Below are positions 53,876 to 63,754 of a stretch of DNA of 64,000 nt, piece by piece. Numbering within the stretch: position 1 is the stretch's first letter; each line of letters begins with the position of its first letter. Source of the DNA: an uncultured Woeseiaceae bacterium (GTDB lineage: Bacteria > Pseudomonadota > Gammaproteobacteria > Steroidobacterales > Woeseiaceae). The notes below the pieces were generated by a model. It was not told the DNA's origin and did no database searches. It saw only the letters and a list, made by a program, of their open reading frames with translations. The stretch lies in assembly GCA_905182415.1 (NCBI GenBank), contig CAJJBK010000007.1, forward strand, positions 1-64,000, given 5' to 3'. A program made the translations under genes and the position numbers.

Positions 53876-55192
53876 TTATTGATACAATGGAATCCTGAGG
53901 GTTTGCCCTATCCTAATAGTGCTTCCTTTGATTTGATTGAAACTTTGTAGCATAGATAAGTTAATGTTATAGAGATCGGCAATCTCACTCAAGGTATCGC
54001 CACGTCTTACTGTATAATTTATGGTTTTTGATTTATTTAGCAGATTTTTTGCAAATTTGGTTCCTTGGGGTGGGTTTACCAGAAAATAGTTACGAATGCC
54101 TCTCAAAATAGCAACGGCCAGTTTATCTTGAAACCCTTTATCCTTTAATTTCTTTTCTTCATCAGGATTTGATATATAGGTTGTTTCAATGAGGATAGAG
54201 GGTACATCGGGTGATTTTAATACAAGTAATCCCGATTGCTGGACTTTCTTTTTGCGAACAGTGCCAATACTAGCTAATTCTTTCAGCACAAATTCACCTA
54301 CCTCCATACTTGCCTCATTTGTTGCACCCTGTGACAGATCCATCATGAGTGAAGCAAATGAATCATTTTTACCGGATAAAGACACATCACCAATTGAAAA
54401 ATTTTCATTTTCGCGTTTGGCTAAACGCTTAGAAGCTTCATCAACCGCCCCTTTATCAGATAGCGTATAAATTGAAGCGCCTCTAACACGAGGATTATTA
54501 TCCAAAGCATCGGCATGTATTGAGACAAACAAGTCAGCTTTTCGTTCTCTAGCAATCTCCATTCGATCCCTCAATGGAACAAAACTATCTCCACTTCGAG
54601 TTAAATATGCACGCATATCTTGAGTCTTATTAATTCGCTCAACCAGCCTTTTACTAACCGCTAATACAACTACACTCTCCCAGGTACCATTTGGGCCAAT
54701 AGCACCCGGATCTTTTCCACCATGGCCAGGATCTATGACTATTTTAATATCGCGAGACATTTTCTGGGATATTGGATTTTTTGAAGCTATGCTAGCGCCA
54801 TTAATACGTGTTATGTCTAAAACGATTCTGGAATTCTTGGTACGATTACCAGGAATAGAAAAATGCTCAAATTTAACTGCCTCTTCTAAATCTATAACTA
54901 CTCTTAAAGCTCCTTTACCTCCCTTACCAAAACGAACATTTCGGATCAAATTATTTTGTAAGTCTTTTGTTTCGATAGATGGCGATAATTTCGTATTTTG
55001 TAAATCAATCACCATCCGATAAGGTTTTTCTAGAGTAAATATACGGTTATTCACGTTTGAATCTAAATCTAACACCATTCTAACTTGATTATTTTGCGTC
55101 GCCATACGAATATCTTTAAGCAATGCAGCAGACCAGCTATGAGTGGTCATGCAATATAAAATAAAAAACAATCCTAATCTTTTTATAAGCAT
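53876..55192 (-). CDS. amiC: N-acetylmuramoyl-L-alanine amidase, AMIN-Amidase_3-LysM
   Basis: 438 residues with a signal peptide (about 1-22), an AMIN domain (about 25-130), the zinc amidase domain starting at IVIDPGHGGKDPGAIG near 151-166, with LFVSIHADA near 225, and a C-terminal LysM (YTVRRGDTLSEIADLYNIN near 392-410). It cleaves septal peptidoglycan in the periplasm. The LysM is as in AmiB-type enzymes of other gammaproteobacteria, so amiB is an equally good name. It follows tsaE by 36 nt. Confidence 0.93.
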   Translation of the reverse strand: MLIKRLGLFFILYCMTTHSWSAALLKDIRMATQNNQVRMVLDLDSNVNNRIFTLEKPYRMVIDLQNTKLSPSIETKDLQNNLIRNVRFGKGGKGALRVVIDLEEAVKFEHFSIPGNRTKNSRIVLDITRINGASIASKNPISQKMSRDIKIVIDPGHGGKDPGAIGPNGTWESVVVLAVSKRLVERINKTQDMRAYLTRSGDSFVPLRDRMEIARERKADLFVSIHADALDNNPRVRGASIYTLSDKGAVDEASKRLAKRENENFSIGDVSLSGKNDSFASLMMDLSQGATNEASMEVGEFVLKELASIGTVRKKKVQQSGLLVLKSPDVPSILIETTYISNPDEEKKLKDKGFQDKLAVAILRGIRNYFLVNPPQGTKFAKNLLNKSKTINYTVRRGDTLSEIADLYNINLSMLQSFNQIKGSTIRIGQTLRIPLYQ

Positions 55193-55228
55193 TGATTAAT
55201 TTTTTTATTTACCTGTATACGTCGTGGT

Positions 55229-55696
55229 TTAATAGGATCTTAGAATCTTAGAAAGTATATCATCACCCATTAATGTCAATGATTTAATTCTAACCTTACG
55301 TCCCATCTCTTTAAAATTTATAGTGAAAGTGATGTCCGCTTGCTCTAATAAAATTGGGACCCTTTGTGGCCATTCAATAAACATCAAGCCATCGCTTAAA
55401 TCATCCCATCCAAGAAAATTGAGCTCATCATGATCATTAATTCTATACAAATCAATATGATATATTTTTCCAAAATCAAACTTATAAGGCTCTACTAAGG
55501 TATATGTTGGGCTGGGTACGATATCTTTGTACCCCATGCTTCTTAATGCTGCACGAACCAGTGTAGATTTACCCGCACCCATCTCTCCGCTGAGTGTTAT
55601 CTTTATTCCAGAAAGCGATTGAGGGAGGGCCTCAGATAAACACTGCCCTAATTGTTTTGTAGCTTTTTCATTTTTTAGATCTATAGTAAAATCCAT
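55229..55696 (-). CDS. tsaE: tRNA threonylcarbamoyladenosine ATPase TsaE
   Basis: 155 residues. Walker A GEMGAGKST at 37-45, PSPTYTLVEPY near 66-76 and the Walker-B-like HIDLYRI. With TsaD and TsaB it makes t6A37 on tRNA. In enterics nnr lies between tsaE and queG; here a 313-nt gap without a gene separates it from the divergent queG. Confidence 0.94.
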   Translation of the reverse strand: MDFTIDLKNEKATKQLGQCLSEALPQSLSGIKITLSGEMGAGKSTLVRAALRSMGYKDIVPSPTYTLVEPYKFDFGKIYHIDLYRINDHDELNFLGWDDLSDGLMFIEWPQRVPILLEQADITFTINFKEMGRKVRIKSLTLMGDDILSKILRSY

Positions 55697-56009
55697 AGAT
55701 TAAGTCTCATTCCTAGTATTAATAATTAAAGCCAATGGTTAATGTTAAAAGTTATTTATAGAGGACAAATTTAATATATATTACAGATTCGATTTTTATG
55801 CTCAGCTATTATAACTATCAATATATTGCAGATGCCAGTTGAAAAATCATCCGAACTTTTTTTTGGTATAATAACAAAACACATAACGTTCACTCTTTAT
55901 TAACTAACCCTTCTTATTCCTAGAGATGCAGATACCCTATTTACCAAAATTGAATCTAATTTTTTTATCATAAAGCTATTATACTAGAACCTAAGAGTGG
56001 TTAATAAAT
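55697..56009. other. Intergenic region between tsaE and queG
   Basis: 313 nt between divergent genes, with no reading frame of any length on either strand that I would trust. It holds a -10-like TATACT at 55980-55985, suitably placed for queG, and a TATAAT-like stretch near 55866. No repeat or tRNA-like sequence stands out. The conserved locus usually has nnr here; I see no recognisable remnant of it. Confidence 0.4.
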
Positions 56010-57074
56010 ATGATAAAAAATAGCATTATAAATAAAAATAATCTTGCAAATGATATAATACGCTGGGGAAAGGATCTGGGTTTCCAAGAAATAGGATTTA
56101 CCAATATAGATCTTTCAAGGGCCGAAAAAAATCTAAAAAAATGGCTCGACTTAAAATTCCATGGCGAAATGAATTACATGGAAAAACATGGCTTAAAAAG
56201 AAGCAGGCCAGATCTCCTGGTACCCAATACAATCAGTGTAATATCCGCGAGAATGAACTATCTTACGGTCGATAAAGAATCGACTGAATCCCTTCTTGAT
56301 CACCCTGAAAAAGCGTATATTTCTCGTTATGCACTTGGGAGAGATTACCATAAAGTTTTAAGACAAAGGCTTAAACGCTTGGGAAAAAAAATTGAAGCTT
56401 CAATAAATGAATTCGGTTTTCGAGTATTTGTAGATAGTGCTCCTGTGCTTGAAAAACCATTAGCTGAGAAAGCCGGTCTTGGCTGGATTGGTAAAAATAC
56501 AAATCTTATTGATAAAAAAACTGGCTCATGGTTTTTTCTTGGGGAGCTTTATACCGATCTAGATCTACCTATCTCATCATCAAGCACAGGACATTGTGGT
56601 ACTTGTCGCGAATGTATTGATGTCTGCCCTACTCAAGCTATCATTGCACCGTATGTATTGGATGCAAGACGTTGTATCTCCTATCTAACTATTGAGCTAA
56701 AAGGTTCGATTCCCTTAGAATATAGGAAATTAATTGGTAATCGAATTTACGGTTGCGATGATTGTCAAATATTTTGCCCATGGAATAAATTCGCAGCTCA
56801 ATCATCGGTTAAAGATTTTGATCCAAGACATGATCTAGATTCGCTGGATCTAATAGACGCATTTCTTTGGAGCGAAGAAGAATGGCTGAAAAAAACTGAG
56901 GGAAGTGCAATAAGAAGGATTGGATTTGAACAATGGTTGAGAAATGTTGCTGTCGCATTAGGCAACGCAAAAAAAAGCAAGGTGCTTATTGCCGCTCTTA
57001 AAAGAAGAAAAGATTATGACTCATTACTGGTAAAAGAACATGTTCAGTGGGCGCTTAATCAGCACTCCTCTTAA
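56010..57074 (+). CDS. queG: Epoxyqueuosine reductase QueG
   Basis: 354 residues. Catalytic Asp142 lies in VDSAPVLEK. Two 4Fe-4S motifs follow: CGTCRECIDVC (Cys196, 199, 202, 206) and CDDCQIFC (Cys249, 252, 256). The enzyme is a cobalamin-dependent reductase that makes the last step of queuosine in tRNA. The C-terminal HEAT-like helices are short. The gene depends on Fe-S clusters made by the SUF system. It ends 15 nt from panC, convergent. Confidence 0.95.
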   Translation: MIKNSIINKNNLANDIIRWGKDLGFQEIGFTNIDLSRAEKNLKKWLDLKFHGEMNYMEKHGLKRSRPDLLVPNTISVISARMNYLTVDKESTESLLDHPEKAYISRYALGRDYHKVLRQRLKRLGKKIEASINEFGFRVFVDSAPVLEKPLAEKAGLGWIGKNTNLIDKKTGSWFFLGELYTDLDLPISSSSTGHCGTCRECIDVCPTQAIIAPYVLDARRCISYLTIELKGSIPLEYRKLIGNRIYGCDDCQIFCPWNKFAAQSSVKDFDPRHDLDSLDLIDAFLWSEEEWLKKTEGSAIRRIGFEQWLRNVAVALGNAKKSKVLIAALKRRKDYDSLLVKEHVQWALNQHSS

Positions 57075-57089
57075 TAAATAAACCCCTCA

Positions 57090-57935
57090 TCAACCAATTA
57101 AAATATTATCAATTAACCTAACGCCTTCAATAACAACACTGGCAAGAATCACCAGTTTCTTGGAATCTTTATTGGGAATACTTAAATCTATCGATGACCT
57201 GATTGAAATATAATCAACGTCAAATCCGTAACCAATCAACTTATCTTCAGCTTCTTTTAGTATAGATGTAAATTCTCCTTTTTTAGGGTTTATTAAATAA
57301 CTTACCTCAAGGAGAGTTTTGTGTAATTTTATGGCAGTTAGTTTTGCGGCGAATGATAGATGCTGATTACGAGAACTCATAGCAAGGCCATCACGCTCTC
57401 TAATAATAGGGGCGCCAATAATCTTTATACCTAATGATAAATCCATAACCATCTGCTCTATCAATAATTTTTGCTGAAAATCTTTTTGTCCAAAGACAGA
57501 GAGGTCAGGTTTAATGATATTGAATAATCTTAATACAACTGAGAGAACTCCCTCAAAATGACCCGGCCTAACTTTACCGCATAAATCATTAGCCCTTTCA
57601 GGAATAATTACTTTAATAGCGTCATCAGTGCCATTTGGATATAAAGAGCAAAGGTCGGGCAAAAATAAAAGATTAACGCCTGTTTTAGTTAATTTTTCTA
57701 TATCACTCTCAAGTGTTCTAGGGTAATTTTCAAAGTCTTTTTCGTCATTAAATTGAGTTGGATTTACAAATATTGAAACCACGACATAGTCTGCATAGTC
57801 TCTTGCTAATTCAATTAAGCTTAAATGGCCGTCATGGAAATTACCCATCGTTGGGATTAAGGCTATTTTAGACAGTTTCCTGCGCTGCCCATCCAGTAGT
57901 ACCTGTACTTCTTTTTTTTTATAAATTACATCCAA
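57090..57935 (-). CDS. panC: Pantothenate synthetase
   Basis: 281 residues from the TTG at 57933-57935; the open frame continues 27 codons into panB, but that part has no panC homology. GAG lies seven nt before the TTG. The ATP and pantoate motifs are ALIPTMGNFHDGHL at 25-38, FVNPTQF and GQKDFQQ. It joins pantoate and beta-alanine. It follows panB, the same pathway, by 25 nt. Confidence 0.94.
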   Translation of the reverse strand: MDVIYKKKEVQVLLDGQRRKLSKIALIPTMGNFHDGHLSLIELARDYADYVVVSIFVNPTQFNDEKDFENYPRTLESDIEKLTKTGVNLLFLPDLCSLYPNGTDDAIKVIIPERANDLCGKVRPGHFEGVLSVVLRLFNIIKPDLSVFGQKDFQQKLLIEQMVMDLSLGIKIIGAPIIRERDGLAMSSRNQHLSFAAKLTAIKLHKTLLEVSYLINPKKGEFTSILKEAEDKLIGYGFDVDYISIRSSIDLSIPNKDSKKLVILASVVIEGVRLIDNILIG

Positions 57936-57960
57936 GGAAATACTCAATAAAGTATAATAT

Positions 57961-58791
57961 CTATGAAAAACAATGCTCTGGTGCAGGATAATCCTTATTT
58001 TTAACGGCCCGAACATAAGATTTTATAGCATTAATTGGTGACGTCTGATCTAGCATAAAATTTCTAACAAATTTTGGGGTAGACCCTTGAGTGATATCCA
58101 ATATATCGTATAGAACCAATATTTGCCCATCAACAAAAGGACCCGCTCCTATTCCAATCACAGGGACATCTAAGTTTTCTTTTATAGATTTACCTAACTC
58201 ATTAGGTACGCATTCCAGCAAAACAATATCAGCACCTGCATCTTGGAGAGCTTTTGCGTTATTTAATATTTTATTAGCCTCCTTAGGATCTCGACCTTGG
58301 ACTTTAAAACCACCTAATTTATGAACTGACTGAGGTTTAAGTCCTAAGTGCGCACAAACCGCAATATCATGCCTTGCAAGATGCTTTACAATTGCGATCT
58401 GATCTTCTCCGCCCTCTAATTTTACCATCATAGCACCGCCCTCTTGCATTAATCGAACGGCATTCTCAAGTGCTTGATTTGGATCTGAATAACTCATGAA
58501 TGGCATATCAGCAACTAAAAAAGCTCTTTGCAGACCACGAGAAACGTTTCGCGTATGATAAATAACGTCCTCAACTGTAACTGGTACAGTCGTATCATGA
58601 CCTTGAATTACCATACCCAAAGAATCGCCAACTAAAACCATATCAATACCGGCCTGATCAACAGCTAAAGCAAAACTTGCGTCATAGGCAGTTATACAGG
58701 CAATAGCTTCGCCATCATTCTTCATTTTCATTAATGAAGCAACATTGACCGGTGGCACAGCCATGCTACGTTGTTCTAATTGTGTATACAT
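57961..58791 (-). CDS. panB: Ketopantoate hydroxymethyltransferase
   Basis: 276 residues. TAYDASFALAVDQAGIDMVLVGDSLGMV (parts), MVKLEGGED near 117-125 and VIGIGAGPFVDGQ near 215-228 form the metal and folate-linked active site. It converts 2-ketoisovalerate to ketopantoate. Followed by panC; dNK lies 25 nt upstream. No riboswitch-like leader is visible. Confidence 0.96.
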   Translation of the reverse strand: MYTQLEQRSMAVPPVNVASLMKMKNDGEAIACITAYDASFALAVDQAGIDMVLVGDSLGMVIQGHDTTVPVTVEDVIYHTRNVSRGLQRAFLVADMPFMSYSDPNQALENAVRLMQEGGAMMVKLEGGEDQIAIVKHLARHDIAVCAHLGLKPQSVHKLGGFKVQGRDPKEANKILNNAKALQDAGADIVLLECVPNELGKSIKENLDVPVIGIGAGPFVDGQILVLYDILDITQGSTPKFVRNFMLDQTSPINAIKSYVRAVKNKDYPAPEHCFS

Positions 58792-58816
58792 ATACTTATT
58801 TCTTGATTAATTTAAT

Positions 58817-59494
58817 TTATGAAAATCCAATAGCCGTCTGTGGGTTGAAAAAATGACGACCGCCTGTGGTACATTTTATTTGATCCAATAATTGTTCATA
58901 ATCTTCATGGTTGTTTATGAGGTCAATTGAAGCTGTATTAACTATTAACAAGGGCCCATCATTATAGTTATGGTAATGACTTGCAAAAGTCTCTGTTAAT
59001 TTCTCTAAGTAATCTCTATCTATAAATTTTTCACTTGGAACGCCCCGATGAGCAATTCTTTCGAGCAGAATATCAGGATCTGCTTGAAGGTAGATCACTA
59101 AATCGGGCACTGATGTCATAATATCCATTTTTTCATATATCTGTTCATATAGGGCCATTTCACTTGGATCCAAATTAACCGAAGCAAATAATTTATCTTT
59201 CTCAATATGAAAATCTGCAATACTTGTATTCGAAAACAAATCGGATTGGTGCAGTTTTTCTAGTTGTTTTGCTCTTTGAAATAGAAAAAATAATTGTGCA
59301 GGTAATCCGCCATCACGACCTCCCTCATAAAATCGATCTAAAAAGGGATTATTTTCAATATCTTCCAATATAAGCGAACCAGAAAAACTATCTGCTAGTC
59401 TTTTGGCCAAACTTGTTTTTCCAACCCCTATAGGGCCCTCAACTACAATAAAACGAGAAGCATTAAAATTATTATTAATATTTTCTACAGTCAT
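58817..59494 (-). CDS. Deoxynucleoside kinase family protein
   Basis: 225 residues. P-loop GPIGVGKTSLA at 20-30, the base-pocket region (LFFLFQRAKQL near 66-76) and DRDYLEKL with the LID-like RIAHRG match the dNK/dGK fold (PF01712). It would phosphorylate deoxynucleosides for salvage. It lies between folK and panB, an arrangement seen in other gammaproteobacteria. The specific nucleoside cannot be told. Confidence 0.86.
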   Translation of the reverse strand: MTVENINNNFNASRFIVVEGPIGVGKTSLAKRLADSFSGSLILEDIENNPFLDRFYEGGRDGGLPAQLFFLFQRAKQLEKLHQSDLFSNTSIADFHIEKDKLFASVNLDPSEMALYEQIYEKMDIMTSVPDLVIYLQADPDILLERIAHRGVPSEKFIDRDYLEKLTETFASHYHNYNDGPLLIVNTASIDLINNHEDYEQLLDQIKCTTGGRHFFNPQTAIGFS

Positions 59495-59501
59495 ACTTTC
59501 T

Positions 59502-60011
59502 TCATTCCAAGCATTTTAGCCTTATTGGATTATTCTCTATCTTTTTTAATAAATCTACCATATTCGACAACCTTGGAATCATAATATCTGGAGAAATATC
59601 CATTAACGGTAATAAAACAAAATTTCTTTTACAAATTCCTGGATGAGGCAGAGTCAATATATCGTCTTCAATTATTTCTTGCCCTTGACATAAAAGATCG
59701 AGATCAATGGTTCGTGGGCCCCATTTCAATTCATTACGAATTCGTTTTTGTTTATGCTCTATTTTCTGTAGCTCTAAAAGTAACCCATGAGGCTTAAGTT
59801 GGGTAACTATAGCTACAACTGCATTAATAAAATTCGGTTGGTCTGGTGGGCCCATCGGTGAAGAATCGTATAGTTTCGAAGATAAAATATAACAAGAATT
59901 TGGTATCTTTTTGATATTCTCTATAGCCATGGTTATTTGTTGTAATGGTTCATTGAGATTGCTACCAAGCCCAATATAAGCAGGTTTCCAAATTTTTCTT
60001 TTTGATCTCAT
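59502..60011 (-). CDS. folK: Hydroxymethyldihydropterin pyrophosphokinase
   Basis: 169 residues. AYIGLGSNLNEP near 11-22, SSKLYDSSPMGPPDQPNF near 44-61 and the RTIDLDLL signature near 98-105. It makes the pyrophosphorylated pterin for folate. It overlaps pcnB by 4 nt and precedes the dNK gene by 7 nt. Confidence 0.96.
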   Translation of the reverse strand: MRSKRKIWKPAYIGLGSNLNEPLQQITMAIENIKKIPNSCYILSSKLYDSSPMGPPDQPNFINAVVAIVTQLKPHGLLLELQKIEHKQKRIRNELKWGPRTIDLDLLCQGQEIIEDDILTLPHPGICKRNFVLLPLMDISPDIMIPRLSNMVDLLKKIENNPIRLKCLE

Positions 60012-61267
60012 CGCTTAGATCTATACTTCTTATTTTTCTTGAATCTTAGGCTTGTATTATTGGTTTTTTGCTCAACTTTAGTCCAAAAATCAATCACTTC
60101 TTTAGGGCAGTCATTTGTCGTTGATCGCAATAATAAAAAATCATAGGCAGCTCTAAATATTCTTGAATCACTCATTTTTTTAGCTTGTGCTTCTGTAGTT
60201 ACCTCAAATTTTGCTTGTGCAACAAACATCTCTCTCATGATGCTCGAAAATCTTTTGGGTATTGCTAATCTATCCTGATGAGTACCAATTACATCATAAG
60301 AAGCCAATATTAAAGATTGGGCTTTGGAAGATTTAGATTTCTGTCTTATTTTATTGGCTTTTTTGGAGATTGGCCCCCATAAAAAAACACCTAGCAAAAA
60401 CATTGGTGTTATTGATTGTCTATTTTTAATTCTTGTATCGGTATTTTTTAACGCATTTTCAATGAAATATTTTAAATTAACATCAGTTTTAATTTGTTTA
60501 TCTGTTTCAGGAAATAACTCTTTGAACAAATTAAATGTCAGTAATGAATCAAAGGTTTTTTCGGCATACCCTGATTGAAATAATTTTATAAACTCATCAA
60601 ATATTCTTGCAGCAGGTATACCGTTTAACAAGTGGGCATTCATTTTAATTTTATTTGATAATTCCGAGTCAATCTTAAAGTTAAGCTTAGCTTTAAATCT
60701 TACAGCTCTAAGCATTCTGACTGGGTCCTCTTGTATCCTCTTGACCGGATCACCTATAAAATTTAACTGGCATGCTTCTATATCATTCAAGCCATTAACA
60801 AAATCCCAAACCTTATCTTTATCGCTGTCATAATAAAGGGCATTGCATTTAAAATCCCTTCTAAAGACATCTTCTTCAATACTTCCATAAACATTATCTC
60901 TTAAAATACGCCCCTTATTATCATGCTTAGATCTTTCATTATCCGATTCCGCAGAAGAACGATAGGTCGCAACTTCGATCAATTCTCGACCAAATCGAAT
61001 ATGAGCCAATCGAAATCGTCTCCCAATTAGTCGGCAGTTTCTAAATAGACTCTTTATTTCTTCTGGTTCTGCATCGGTAGCGACATCGAAATCTTTTGGT
61101 CTTATATCCAACAAAAGATCCCTGATACATCCGCCAACCAAAAAAGCCTGGTAACCAGACTTAGTTAATCTTTGGAGTACTTTTAATGCATTTATGGAGA
61201 TTAATTTTTTATCTATACCAAGAGATACAGCATCTATTTTATTTATTTTTATTAACTGTTTCGTCAA
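60008..61267 (-). CDS. pcnB: Poly(A) polymerase I
   Basis: 419 residues. The nucleotidyltransferase head has FLVGGCIRD at 42-50 and the catalytic DFD at 59-61, followed by RRDFKCNALYY and the RRFKLVHV-like RRFRLAHIRFG. The start is a TTG at 61265-61267 with AAGGA eight nt upstream; no ATG precedes the catalytic domain. It adds poly(A) tails that mark RNA for decay. The C-terminal Lys-rich tail fits the PcnB form rather than a CCA enzyme. It leads folK-dNK-panB. Confidence 0.93.
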   Translation of the reverse strand: MTKQLIKINKIDAVSLGIDKKLISINALKVLQRLTKSGYQAFLVGGCIRDLLLDIRPKDFDVATDAEPEEIKSLFRNCRLIGRRFRLAHIRFGRELIEVATYRSSAESDNERSKHDNKGRILRDNVYGSIEEDVFRRDFKCNALYYDSDKDKVWDFVNGLNDIEACQLNFIGDPVKRIQEDPVRMLRAVRFKAKLNFKIDSELSNKIKMNAHLLNGIPAARIFDEFIKLFQSGYAEKTFDSLLTFNLFKELFPETDKQIKTDVNLKYFIENALKNTDTRIKNRQSITPMFLLGVFLWGPISKKANKIRQKSKSSKAQSLILASYDVIGTHQDRLAIPKRFSSIMREMFVAQAKFEVTTEAQAKKMSDSRIFRAAYDFLLLRSTTNDCPKEVIDFWTKVEQKTNNTSLRFKKNKKYRSKR

Positions 61268-61471
61268 AAAATTAATCCTTATTGATGTTTATTCATTCTT
61301 AGATAATTATCTAAATCAAGAAGAGGTTTTTTCTTAATCTTTCTTAAAATAAAAGTACTCTTATGAGACGCCTCAAGATACCAACAAATAGCTTTCGTTA
61401 GCAGAAAAATATGTTATTGAGTTATAATATTTTTTTACTAATCCTACATCAAGGAACCAAGGAATAATATC

Positions 61472-61774
61472 ATGCTTAATAAGCTTTCTATTTTGACGCG
61501 TAAAATACTTCTAACGTTAGTCGCTATAATTGTGATGGGCTGGTTAACTGGAGACCTAATTATGGATAGCCTTCCACCTTCTGTAAGTAGCTCTATTGAT
61601 AATAATATCCTTCTTCCAATTAAGAAAATTAGTACTAATTGCTCACTCTTAAATGAAGAAATAAAGAATGACGAACAATGCCGCTGGTCAATTAACTGCA
61701 CAATGTCAAGAAACGAGCAAGTAGCTTATCAAAAAAGAAAGCTAGATCATGAATTATTCTGTGAGAATAAATAA
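61472..61774 (+). CDS. Small single-pass membrane protein of unknown function
   Basis: 100 residues with AAGGA eight nt before the ATG. A membrane segment at about 11-30 (ILLTLVAIIVMGWLTGDLI) follows a basic N-terminus. The C-terminal domain is hydrophilic with four Cys (NCSLL, EQCRW, NCTMS, LFCEN) that could form disulfides if it faces the periplasm. I do not recognise the family. A TATAAT-like element is at 61423-61428. The gap before it (61268-61471) has no gene. Confidence 0.7.
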   Translation: MLNKLSILTRKILLTLVAIIVMGWLTGDLIMDSLPPSVSSSIDNNILLPIKKISTNCSLLNEEIKNDEQCRWSINCTMSRNEQVAYQKRKLDHELFCENK

Positions 61775-61780
61775 AACTTA

Positions 61781-63733
61781 TTAATCCACCGCTTGATAGT
61801 AGTCTTTTTTATAAGCCAAACTACCCCATAAAGCATTCGCTTTAGCTGTTTCAATAAGACCTTGATCGTTGATCTTAATAGGGCTTAATGATTCAGTTTG
61901 CCTATCATAATGAAATGTTAATGGCGATTTTTCTGGTTGAAGAATAACGACATTATTTTCTACATCCATCCAAGCAAAATTTTTATAAAATTGCATCATA
62001 GCTCTGAGCTTTTCTTTCTTAATTTCCCGGGTTAAATCATGCCCAATCATTGGATTTTCACTATCTATACCAATCAATGATAATAAAGTTTGAGGTAAAT
62101 CAATTTGACTCACCAATCTTGAGTCTTCGCGATGATTGATACCACTCCCAACAATTACTGCAGGAATATGAAAATGCTTAATGGGGACTAATTGATCTCC
62201 ATAAGCGCGAGAATCATGATCCGCCACAACCAGGAAGATTGTATCTGACCAATAACTTGATTTTTTCGCTTTTTTAAAGAATTCACCAAGCGCATAATCC
62301 GAATATTTAGCGGCATTCTCTCTAGTTTCTTTTGGCTCATTATAAAGCTCAATTCTTCCATCAGGGTAATCAAAAGGGGTATGGTTTGATGTTGTAAATA
62401 CTAAACTAAAAAACGGTTTTTCCTGATCATTTAAATAAGAGAACTGATTGTGAGCCTTAATATAAAGATCCTCATCTGAGGCGCCCCATGAACCAACAAA
62501 GATAGGTTTCTTAAAAGTACCAAAATCCTGCATATCATCAAATCCATTGCCAAGGAAAAAACTCTTCATATTATCAAAATGACTTTCTCCGCCATATATA
62601 AACTGAGTGTGATAGGCATTTTTCTTCAAAAGATCAGCAATAGAGAAAAAACCATTTTGGCTTTTACCTAATTTAACTACTGATCTGGCTGGAGTAGGAG
62701 AAAACCCAGTAACAATTGCCTCTATACCTCTAACTGAACGCGTTCCTGTTGCATAAACATTAGTGAAATTCCACCCCTCTTCCATTAATTTATCTATATT
62801 TGGTGTTAGAGGTAACCCGCCAAGCTTTCCTACATATCTAGCACCTAAACTTTCTTGAAGAAGTATTACTAAATTTTTCTTAGGACCCCTATACGAGGAT
62901 TGATGAAATGCTGTTGTTGGCGATTTGTTTATAGCATATTCATCTTGATCGAGATTGGTGGAGTTTCTTACTAATTTTATAATCTCTTTTTCATCCATTG
63001 CCCCATAATATTTAAATGCATCATCCTCATTCTGTAGTTGCTTAACGGCGAATAATATTGAATAAGTGGAATTGAGAGTGAGGTCATTCACCAATGGATC
63101 AACGGAAAAGGCAACCATGGCTGGATTTAATGGTCGATGACCTAAAGATGATCTAGCAGCCATCACTCCCAACAATAAAACCAATATCATTATCAAAGGT
63201 CGCCAGTACCATTTCGGCATTTCCGACTCAACTAAAATTATTTCTGAGTACTTCCATGAGAAATATAATGTAAATATACTCAAAATCGTTACAATAAGTA
63301 ACTCTAATTTATAACCACTTAAGAGCATGCTAATGAGCTCATCTGGGTAAATTAGATACTCCACGAATAATCTATTTGGGCGCACATCATATTCAAGGAT
63401 AAATGATGGTGTTACTATCTCCATGAAAACCAATAACCAGACGGTGAAAGTGATCCATAGCCTCAGAATATAACCCCATATCCTTTGAATATTTTTATTA
63501 TTTATCATCATGCATGAAATTAATGCAGGTAAGAGATATAAATAAGACAAAGAAGCAATATCTATGCGTAAACCACTTAATATTATTTCACTCCAGCCTT
63601 GAACATTTGAAACTCTATCAAAATGCCAAATACCCAATAAAAATCTGGATAAAGAAAGAAAACTAAGTCCAAATAAAAATAGGTAAAAAAAGGGGTATAA
63701 ATTGGTTAGATATTTTTTTACAAAGTTTTGCAT
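61781..63733 (-). CDS. LTA-synthase-like phosphoglycerol/phosphoethanolamine transferase
   Basis: 650 residues from the ATG at 63731-63733; neither it nor a TTG five codons earlier has a ribosome site. Five hydrophobic segments in the first 200 residues are followed by an outward sulfatase-fold domain. Glu near 294 (LLQESLG) and the nucleophile Thr331 in TGTRSVRG are LtaS-type. The metal ligands SNHTPF and VADHDSR follow. In Gram-negatives relatives transfer phosphoglycerol or phosphoethanolamine to envelope glycans and release diacylglycerol. dgkA lies just upstream in the same direction. Confidence 0.85.
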   Translation of the reverse strand: MQNFVKKYLTNLYPFFYLFLFGLSFLSLSRFLLGIWHFDRVSNVQGWSEIILSGLRIDIASLSYLYLLPALISCMMINNKNIQRIWGYILRLWITFTVWLLVFMEIVTPSFILEYDVRPNRLFVEYLIYPDELISMLLSGYKLELLIVTILSIFTLYFSWKYSEIILVESEMPKWYWRPLIMILVLLLGVMAARSSLGHRPLNPAMVAFSVDPLVNDLTLNSTYSILFAVKQLQNEDDAFKYYGAMDEKEIIKLVRNSTNLDQDEYAINKSPTTAFHQSSYRGPKKNLVILLQESLGARYVGKLGGLPLTPNIDKLMEEGWNFTNVYATGTRSVRGIEAIVTGFSPTPARSVVKLGKSQNGFFSIADLLKKNAYHTQFIYGGESHFDNMKSFFLGNGFDDMQDFGTFKKPIFVGSWGASDEDLYIKAHNQFSYLNDQEKPFFSLVFTTSNHTPFDYPDGRIELYNEPKETRENAAKYSDYALGEFFKKAKKSSYWSDTIFLVVADHDSRAYGDQLVPIKHFHIPAVIVGSGINHREDSRLVSQIDLPQTLLSLIGIDSENPMIGHDLTREIKKEKLRAMMQFYKNFAWMDVENNVVILQPEKSPLTFHYDRQTESLSPIKINDQGLIETAKANALWGSLAYKKDYYQAVD

Positions 63734-63754
63734 AGCTATATATTGCAAATTAAA

